A stretch of DNA of 64,000 nucleotides. Origin: Amborella trichopoda. Its lineage: Eukaryota > Streptophyta > Magnoliopsida > Amborellales > Amborellaceae. The number at the start of each line of letters is the position of its first letter. The stretch's first letter is position 1. The position numbers and the translations under genes are program-made. Of the stretch, positions 56,575-64,000 are shown piece after piece. Under the pieces are notes generated by a model. The model was not told where the DNA came from and made no database searches. It worked only from the letters and a program-made list of their open reading frames with translations. The stretch lies in the NCBI RefSeq assembly GCF_000471905.2, contig NW_006499364.1, positions 3,626,168 to 3,690,167 on the forward strand, read 5' to 3'.

Positions 56575-57354
56575 TGGTTAGGTTCCTCGATCTCGCCCTC
56601 CAGATCCTCTTGGGGATCGGGCGGCATGAGTCTTGGGTTTCGAGGGAAGACCTAGGATGTTCTTGAGATCGCCCTCTCGAGAACCTTCTTCGAGAACGGG
56701 GGCAGATGTTACCAACCGATGAGAGAGGAATTTAAAGGTAGGTTTGGGACTTACTCAGGCTGGCTCGCATAGGCGCCCTCTTAGATCATGAAGAAAGCCC
56801 CCAATTAATAAAACAAGTTCATAATCACCTCCCTTGGCTTGCATTCTTCTTGCTTTCTGCAATCACACAGATATATGGCAAAGGTTATAAGATAGATGGG
56901 TCAGACCTCACCCTTTCCCTCTTTAATGAATGTACACAAGCATGCGCATTCAAAAACAATAAGAGAAGAAAGTCAGGGGAGAGAAGCATTCGACGGAGCG
57001 AGAAGATAGAGCAGTGACTAAGCTGGTGAATAATTAGATTGATGTGGTAGCAAAACGGGCTCGTTAACTATGACCGGCTCACAGGATTATTACTAGACGT
57101 CATAACCAATACTGACAAGCTAGGCACGATGGTCAGTCTATCATGGCAATAAAGCAGGTCAAGTAATCCTGACACAACAACATTATAGCTAGACGACGGG
57201 ACTACCATGAGAGGCTCACCTCAATCCCTTTTAGTCGAATGAAAGAGTAGCAGATTGATGGTTATGATGAAATAAGAGAAGAAGGGAACAAAACGACGGA
57301 GGGAGAAGAAAGGAATAGAAGAGTATGAAAGATGAGAGGGTAAAAGAGAGAGAC

Positions 57355-57925
57355 AGAAGGAAGGTGCAGTTGGTGCTAAGCTTTGTCGACTGTGCTAGAA
57401 GGAAGAGAGAGAAAACACTATCAGTGCTAGGCTTCACCGACTATGTTATAGAGAAGAGGAGAGAGAACATGCAGTCGGCACTAGGCCTTGTAAATTGTGT
57501 CAAAAGAAGAGGGAGAAAGCGAGCCGGCGCTAGGCTTCGCCATTTGTGACAGAAGAGGAGAGCAGGAGAGAACCAGCCGGCGCTAGGCTTGCACCGCTTG
57601 TAGTGGGAGAGAAGAGAGAGAGATCGAGCCTGCGCTAGGCTTCGCCAACTGTAACAGAAGAGGAGAAAGAAATCCAACCGGTGCTAAGCTTGGCCGACTG
57701 TGACAGTAGAGAAGAGAGAGAAATCAAGTCGGTGCTAGTCTTTACCGACTGTGACAAAAGAGAAGAGAGAGAAATCCAGTTGGCACTAGGCTTCACCGAC
57801 TGTGATAAAAGAGGTGAGAGAGAAATGTCGGTGCTAGGCTTCACTGACTGTGACAAAAGAGGGGAGAGAGAAATCCAGCCGGGGTTAGGCTTTATCGACT
57901 TTGACCGAAGAGGAGAGAGAGAAAT
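57355..57925. repeat. hairpin-unit array in LTR E, about 11 units
   Basis: Units of AATCCAGCCGGCGCTAGGCTT followed by CACCGACTGTGAC and AAAAGAGGAGAGAG, period about 50 bp. Arms corresponding to AGTCGGTG and CACCGACT remain in several units (for example near 57730-57760). It is the counterpart of 18425-18900. Confidence 0.8.
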
Positions 57926-58290
57926 CCCATTCGATGTTGGGAATGAAAGAGGAGAGAGAAAAAATCCCACCCAGCATTGGGAATGAAAGAAGAGAAGAGA
58001 GAATAATCCCACCTCGCATTGGGAATGAAACAAGAGAAGAGAAAAATTCCCATCAAGCACTGGGAATGAAAGAAGAGAAGAGAGAAAAATCCGATCTGGT
58101 GCTGGGAATGAAGGAAGAGAAGAGAGAAAAATCTCACTTGGCACTGGGAATGAAAGAAAAGAAGAGAGAAATCCCCACTCAGCGCTAGGAATGAAAGAAG
58201 AGAAGAGAGAAAAATCCCATCCGACACTAGGAATGAAAGAAGAGAAGAGAGAAAAATCCCACCCGGCACTAGGAATGAAAGAAGAGGAGA
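57925..58290. repeat. 42-bp array in LTR E, nine units
   Basis: GGGAATGAAAGAAGAGAAGA followed by GAGAAAAATCCCACCCGGCACT repeats with spacing 40-42 bp (anchors near 57941, 57981, 58023, 58064, 58106, 58148, 58189, 58231 and 58272), with two more units at about 58486 and 58524. The 339-codon minus-strand frame across it is a product of the repeat. Confidence 0.85.
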
Positions 58291-60123
58291 GAGAAAAGAG
58301 ATAAGAAGAGAGAGAAAAGAAGAGATAGAGATGAGAAGAGAGAGAAAGGAAGAGAGAGAAGAGAGATAGAGACAAGAAGAGAAAGAAAAGAAGAGATAGA
58401 GATAAGAGGAAGAGAGAAAGAGAAAAAGATAGAGACGAGAAAGAAGGGAGAAGAGAGAAAAAATCCCAACCGGCGTTGGAAATGAAAGAAGAGAAGAGAG
58501 AAAAATCCCACCCGAAGCTGAGAATGAAAGAAGAGAAGAGAGAAAAGAGAGATAGAGATAAAAAGAGAGAGAAAAGAAGCGATAGAGATGAGAAGAGAGA
58601 AAAGAAGAGATAGAGATGAGAGGAAGAGAGAGAAAGAGATAGTGATAGAGACAAAAAAGAAGGGAGGAGAGAGAAAGTTACTTAACTGAAGGGTACCGAC
58701 CCTTTTCTTCTCTCTCCTCTCTTTTTACAAGACGTACCTACAGGTTCAAGCAAATTTTTTTTTTTTTATTGATTGATCCAAGAAGGATGAATCTGTTCTT
58801 TATACAATGAGGCAATGCTTGTTATATAGAGTTGGGCTAAAACATGAGTGTACACTCAAAAACTACCTAGAATTGAAGATAATTTCAATTTAATTGAATT
58901 AAAGAAATTTTAAAAATGGTTGCAAAAGGACTTTTTGTCCCCTGTCTAATAATGTGTCGAATTCCAAAATAGTCCCAGCTACTGCCCAAGAACTTGCGTG
59001 ATCTTCCATGGCTGACCTGAGGTTGTTCTTATACCTGTTTGATCGAAAGATTATTGTTTTCTTGCAGGGCTCGGCGTGGCCATCATTTTGATACCAACTT
59101 CGAGTCATGAATCATGTTTTTGAGCCATGATCATGAGACTTGAATTTTGGATGAATCTTGAAAAATTCGGATCGATTGTGTGCTCGTTCCTTGATGTTTC
59201 TTCATGACTTCTTCACTAAATCACACTGATCATGCTGTCATAATCACGTTGCAACAAACGCAGCCCGATTTCATATTCGGATGAAGATTTTGTCGTCTTG
59301 AGTTTTGGCCAGAATCTAGAAATCCGATTGCTCAAATTTATAGTTGCTTTGACACCTTCATGTGTGAAATCTAACTGTTCATCGTCTGAGAAGTTTGGGC
59401 TAGAGATAGCCTCGGACCTCATGCACATAATGCAATTGGTTTCGTGCCGATCGGGTATGTGAGCGTCGTGATCTTGCTGCTCGAACGAGGCATGCTGCTG
59501 CTGAATTTTCTAAAAGTTCATTCACAGAACAACAACTTTCCTTGAGTTTTTCTTCGAGCATTGTCACGAGGCGTACCACATATCGAATTATTCGTCTTGA
59601 TGAGACGAACAAGTTTACCAAATTTGGGAGCGATCTGACTTGGAACGAGTGAGATATAGGCTCTGAAAGTGACTGCCCGTGACTGTAAAATCTGTCACCT
59701 TTAATGGTGTTTGATGCAGTGAGGCCACACGGGATAGTGTGAGGCCCAACCTTTTTGGTATTTTACCCATAACTTTGTCTTGCAGTGCCTGATTAAGCCG
59801 AAACTTGACCCATAAGGGTTTTCGACATGCCAGATCTAATGACATTGGTCCCACTGCTATTTGACACACCAAAGTATGACTCTAGTTACAGGGTCTATTT
59901 TAGAGTGCTAGAGACCGATTTCACTGAAATTATTTCTTTGTGTTCACTGCCTTAGACATGTCTGATCGCGATAAAACTTGACAGGTAGTCTTTTGAAGTA
60001 CTAATGAAGATCTTGACCAATTTTGTGGCCATTATGATATTGTCGGGAATTTCCACTATTTTGTAGGCTTTTATTGACCTGCTTCCTACCAGGGACCAAG
60101 GTGCTGAAAAATACGTTCTAACA

Positions 60124-61180
60124 ACTTGCCCCATTGACTATTGTGCTTCAAAAGAAGCGAGAAGGACAATCATTTAAAAAATTCCCTTCGCCTTTACTTT
60201 TTTTCTTCCTAGCCACAGAACCACATGAATGCCGAGGAGATTCACGTAATGGTGTAACTAGGCTTCTCAAACGTAGGGATTCATTGTTCGCGAGTCCGTC
60301 TGTGGAGACTTTAGGGGGAGAAGAGATATCTTTGAGGGATCTTGTCGAAGTCCTCACCCTCGTGCAGACTGTTGGTGATTCTGAAGCTGAGGATTTTGAA
60401 CGGACCTCATCAGTCAAAATCAGGCCCGCCTAGCAATTGAGTGCCATATGGAAGGGCATTGTTCTCATGTGGTCTGGGTTCATTTGTTTGCTTCTGGTCG
60501 GTGCGGTTTGCTGCTACACCAGGTTTTCTTTTGACGTTCAGAGTACCACTATAGGTCTCGTCTACTGAGTCTAGTCGGGGGCAGGTTTATTAGCCGATCC
60601 CGAAGGTCTAGGCGTGCCAGCAAGGCGAGCTGAAGTCTCTAGCAGGTTCCACCCTGGCCTTGTCAATTTCTTGCCTTTGCAATATTTATTTCTAAAGTAT
60701 GTTGTGACCTTGTGGGAATAATGTTCTTCCTCATGAGACTTGTCTTGCCATCTTGGTGAGTCTTCTATCTTTCGAGTCCTTTTGCAACTTGACTCAGGCT
60801 GTTAGAATCGTTTCCTTGAACCTCGTATTTTTGGAGTCCTAGCTTTGTCACACCAAGAATTTTCTTCTTTTTGAGTGAGGACTGAAGCTGCTTGTTCAGG
60901 CGAGTGCTGCATCAACCTGTTTATTGGTCCAAGCATCCTTTGTAGATTTTCACTTGAAGCGGCGCCGTAGAGACAGTTTTCACCAACTTCTTTTTATTTT
61001 GAGGCTCTTTTACCTATGACATTTCGGTCATGTCCACCCTTTTCATCCATTGTTACTCACGATTCCCTTTCGGGTTTTCACAGTGCCCAGTTTTATTTTA
61101 TTCACGGAACTATTTTACTCATGGTTTCATGACCATGCCTGTCCGTCATTTTTACTCATGGTGATCCCTTGTTCAGGTAT
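60124..61180 (-). other. 3'-UTR fragment of element E
   Basis: It follows the LTR on its upstream side as in element B and ends at the forward T2 LTR. Its sequence matches 7490-9330 of element A and 20516-21840 of element B. It holds the antisense open frame at 60134-60433. Pol and the rest of E are absent. Confidence 0.75.
60134..60433 (+). pseudogene. antisense ORF of element E, fragment
   Basis: This 99-codon frame aligns with 20530-20880 over about 75 residues, sharing FFLAT, RRDSLFA, GGEEISLRDLVEVLTLV and DSEAEDF. The stop at 60431 (TAG, in KIRPA-stop) falls where element B still reads Trp, and the frame continues after it with QLSAIWKGIVLMWSGFICL. It lies opposite to the sense of element E, just upstream of its 3' LTR. 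Confidence 0.5.
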
Positions 61181-62323
61181 TGTAGACACCCCATTTTAAA
61201 TCTAAAAAATTCTGTGGTTTCTTAAACCTTTAGGACCACACTTAACCTAGTAAACCCAAATCCATAGTTCACATAGCCTACCTTGTGATCCGTAATCAGT
61301 TATGCCAGCTCAAAAACCCTGTTTTGACCCAAAACCCTAAAAATACACTATTTTATGAAAACAATCATTAAAAATAGTAAAAAATGAATTTTGACCCAAA
61401 TTTTCTCAGAGAGCTTCACAAGAGGCTAAGGAACACACTCGAAAAGAAATTTTTAAATTTTGAGCAATTTTCTTTTGTGCGACACGGGGTGTGCCTCCCA
61501 GGCGTTACGACTTGTGTCGCCCAGCCTTGGGCGACACGGCGTGTGCCACCCAGGTGACACAGCCCGTGCCACCCATGCGACATGCCCCGTGCCTCCCAAA
61601 TTCGAGACCTCTTACAAACGTGTTTTGACTGAGCCTTTGATGGGTTACGAGAGGATATTCTCCCCAATAAATTTTCTCCCCTTTTAGCATCTTTTTGGGA
61701 CCATTTAGGGGGGATAGAGAGAGAAACTCAAGGAAGAATCTTGGAGAAAGCTTTTTTTTGGGGAGAGAGACGAGAGACTAGAGATAGAGACTGAAACCCT
61801 AGTAGAGAAAAAGAAACCAATAGAGATGAAAAACCTGAGTGAATGACAGGAGAGAAAACCCTGAAAATTACGGCAGGGAGCCTGGGCTTCCTAAGAGAAA
61901 CCCAGTTATACCCTTAGGACAAAACTCACTACCAGAGACTTGCTGATCGACATCTGGACTAGAAGGGCAAGAGGAGCTGGTTCTGATATAGGCGAGCCCC
62001 CGAAGGCTGAGTCCCAAGCCATTCGGCTCGGTCTGGTATTCATTCTCCTTTCATTTCTTATTTTATTTTATTTTATTTATTTTTTTTGATGTGATTTTGA
62101 TTTATTTTGATTGAAAAATCATATTTTGAAATGCTTTGGATCATGCTGGCTCCGCCACAGATCTGAGAGCAACTCTGCTCTTTCTAGGCAAATCTGATCT
62201 CAGATCTGAATTCGATCGCTCCCACACTCTTTACCATTTTATTTACTTTATTTTTTATTATTTTAAAGTGTCAGATCTGAGATATCGACATCCATAGATC
62301 GCTTTGATTTTGTGCTGTAAACA
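61181..62323 (+). mobile_element. T2 LTR, forward
   Basis: It runs from TGTAGACACC to GTGCTGTAAACA, 1143 bp. It shares most of its length with the reverse copy but lacks one of the duplicated CATTAAAAATAGTA blocks. Three to four copies of a GCGACACGG(C/T)GTGTGCC phrase occur at 61480-61590. Confidence 0.9.
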
Positions 62324-62326
62324 GTT

Positions 62327-62344
62327 TGGCGCCCACCGTGGGGC
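62327..62344 (+). promoter_or_regulatory. primer-binding site of forward T2
   Basis: TGGCGCCCACCGTGGGGC starts three bases after the LTR. It is identical over 17 bases to the reverse copy and differs from the Tat-family site. Confidence 0.8.
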
Positions 62345-63010
62345 AAATCGAGCGCGATACGAGCATCAAAATTTCAAAAATCTCATAATAATTTAAAACT
62401 TTTCAAAAATTTTCCAAGTACCATTTTGTGACTGTTCCCAAATTTTCAAGTCAAAATAAAATAGTTAAAAATACAAAAAACTATTGTTTTGTTAGATCTG
62501 CTGTCGCTTTATTTTAATTTATTTTCATCAAAAACCATTTTATTTAGTGTTTCTCCACATTTACAGAAATTTCATTTTATCAATATATACAAGGAAAAAA
62601 TATGAAAACAAATAAAAAAAAATAATGTTTTGGGTGACACTACGCGTGCCGCCTAGGCGACATGGACTGTGCCACCCAGGTCCAGGACGACACGCTCTCT
62701 GGTTCCCCACATCACCCAATTTATAATTTTTTAAAATTTTTTAGGCTGGGTCCTGAGCCTTTATTGGGACTGCTAAAAAAATTTCAGGTAAAAAATAAAA
62801 TTTTTAAAAATACCAAAAACATATTTTACTTGATACAGGTCTTCTCTATTTGTTGTTCTTCTGTTTCACTTTGTTTTAATTTTATTTCATCAAAAAGTTT
62901 TATTTTTATCCTTCTACAAGTTCTAGTAGCCTTATTTCATCAAGATCAACAAGATAAAATAAAAAATAAAATAAATTTATTTTTGGTTGACACTGCCCGT
63001 GCTGCCCAGC
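62345..63010 (+). other. AT-rich leader of forward T2
   Basis: No gene is visible. Two blocks with AAAAATAC-AAAAAC about 340 bp apart (62470, 62810) and dyads on GGCGACA/GTGCC(A/G)CC match the leader at 52440-53250. The 170-codon frame at 62662-63174 spans leader and coding parts and is not a gene start. Confidence 0.65.
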
Positions 63011-63016
63011 CTATAG

Positions 63017-64000
63017 GTGCGACACGACCCCTGCCGCCCTATCACAGAGGTCCCAAAAAAAACTTCTGCATTGATGGAGGAGATTATCCAATGGCCACAT
63101 CGATACGGCTTTGGGTCCCTCGAAGCTTGGTACATGCTCCTCTCCCAAGGCTTCCAACCAGGCCAAGGCTTTGAAATCGGGTGTACTCTCACCCTATTTC
63201 AAAGCCTCGATCCTCTCAATGCCCATCCTCTAAAAAGGTCAAAAGTGATCCTTGAATCTCCAACAGGGGATAATCCCTCTTCCACAAATTTGCACACACA
63301 AGGGCTAGGAATTGAAGACCTATTTGCTGACCTGGATTTGGAGAAGGTGTGCACAATTAGTTCTAACACAGCCAAGGGTGCTCATCCACCAACACCAACC
63401 CAAGGACGGAATTGTCCGATCATTCCTTTTATCTCGAGAATCACTGGAAACGTACCAGCGACACCTTCAAGTCTCGATGCCAGAAAACGGATAGGCACGG
63501 GGTGGCCATCTAACCACCCAGCGCGACCGGTCCCCAACATTTCTTTTGCAAGTCCCATAAGGGACACCTCTTACGACATTTCAAAAATCATGAAAAATTC
63601 AAAACATGATAAAGTTGATAATAATGAAAAAGAATTTTCAAAAACAGTGCTCACTCAAGATAACCCAATAACTGTGCATAATATCTGAGACGGTGAATTG
63701 GACAACCAAGATGAAGATCAAGAGAGTCAAGAGTCATAAGAAATCTCTCAACCTAAGGAACGTGCTTCCCATGTTGAGCAATTCAAGCAAAGGTTCGATG
63801 GTGACCCAACGGCTATCATCGAAGAGATGATTGACGTAAACCTAGAAACTGAGAAGGACCCAAGGTTAACCAAGATTGGAACCTCCTTATCTTTTGAGGA
63901 TTGGGAAAATGTGATTTCCTTTCTCAAAGAATATCGCGATGTCTTCGCCTGGTCATACGATGATATGCCAGGGTTAGATCCCACATTGGTGCAACATCAC
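63017..64000 (+). pseudogene. pol: T2 pol: protease-RT linker and start of RT, partial
   Basis: The frame reads MEEIIQWPHRYGFGSLEAWY and MLLSQGFQPGQGF, a glycine-rich phrase found after protease in plant gypsy polyproteins. Stops follow at 63686 and 63737, then FDGDPTAIIEEMIDVNLETE, FEDWENVISFLKEYRDVFAW and YDDMPGLDPTLVQHH, the standard lead-in to RT. The window ends before the catalytic motifs. The two stops and missing gag and protease mark it as defective. Confidence 0.85.

Larger units (their letters stand above)
56575..60123 (-). mobile_element. 3' LTR of element E
   Basis: On the minus strand it starts TGTTAGAACG at 60123 and ends AACCTAACCA at 56575, about 3.5 kb, with both TG and CA termini intact. 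The purine-rich GGGGCAAGT precedes the start. TATA is near 58825 and the GGTACC...GTAAC motif near 58672-58697. Two adjacent arrays (about 50 bp and 42 bp) expand the region between them and the end. It interrupts a minisatellite unit on the left. Confidence 0.9.
61181..64000 (+). mobile_element. T2 gypsy element, forward, internally deleted
   Basis: The order is LTR (61181-62323), primer site (62327-62344), AT-rich leader and then, only about 700 bp after the primer site, the region that normally lies between protease and RT. Gag and protease are therefore missing. The element leaves the window at the very start of RT. Confidence 0.85.

Noticed and set aside
57635-58654. 339-codon minus-strand open frame, Ser/Leu/Phe-rich
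   Set aside because: It is produced by GA-rich tandem repeats of 42 and 50 bp in LTR E; repeat lengths and composition keep the frame open.

Overview
The window looks like nuclear DNA of a flowering plant (probably a dicot; the species cannot be read from it). It is repeat-dense, intergenic, retrotransposon-dominated sequence. I found no host gene, rRNA gene, tRNA gene or CRISPR array. Nearly everything derives from LTR retrotransposons: a large Ty3/gypsy family of the Tat/Ogre type with dual RNase H, a second gypsy family with shorter LTRs (called T2 here), and one Ty1/copia fragment. All coding regions carry stops, frameshifts or deletions, so none is likely to be active.

Layout. 1-11961: 3' half of a forward Tat element (A), with pol, a 6.8-kb tandem-repeat-rich 3' UTR and the 3' LTR. 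About 12030-17612: 5' half of a forward Tat element (C), with LTR, primer site, leader ORF and gag, cut off by 17613-27893, a reverse Tat element (B: 3' LTR, 3' UTR, pol). 27894-29275: reverse LTR fragment breaking the B reverse transcriptase. 29284-29640: an unassigned forward coding relic. 29903-34816: reverse gag and protease, probably the other half of B. 34960-36857: Ty1/copia fragment. 36858-52295: two forward Tat units in tandem (D1, D2) sharing the middle LTR, with pol deleted from D1. 52296-54598: truncated reverse T2 element. 54599-56574: forward Tat 3'-UTR fragment. 56575-61180: reverse Tat 3' LTR and 3' UTR (E). 61181-64000: forward T2 element with LTR, primer site and pre-RT linker, gag and protease missing, running off the window.

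How the parts fit. The Tat copies share LTRs of about 2.6-4.6 kb (TG...CA type), a TATA box, a CT-rich tract of variable length, a primer site of the TTGGCGACTCCAC type, a leader ORF, gag with several C-X2-H-X4-H-X4-C knuckles, protease, RT, a gypsy RNase H, a second (archaeal-type) RNase H, integrase, then a long 3' UTR. That 3' UTR holds minisatellites and an open frame antisense to the element. The points most worth a second look are the antisense ORF and its triplication into a 335-bp array, arrays of about 50-bp hairpins inside the LTRs, a splice-donor-like motif at a fixed place in the LTR leader, and the triplicated gag knuckle.
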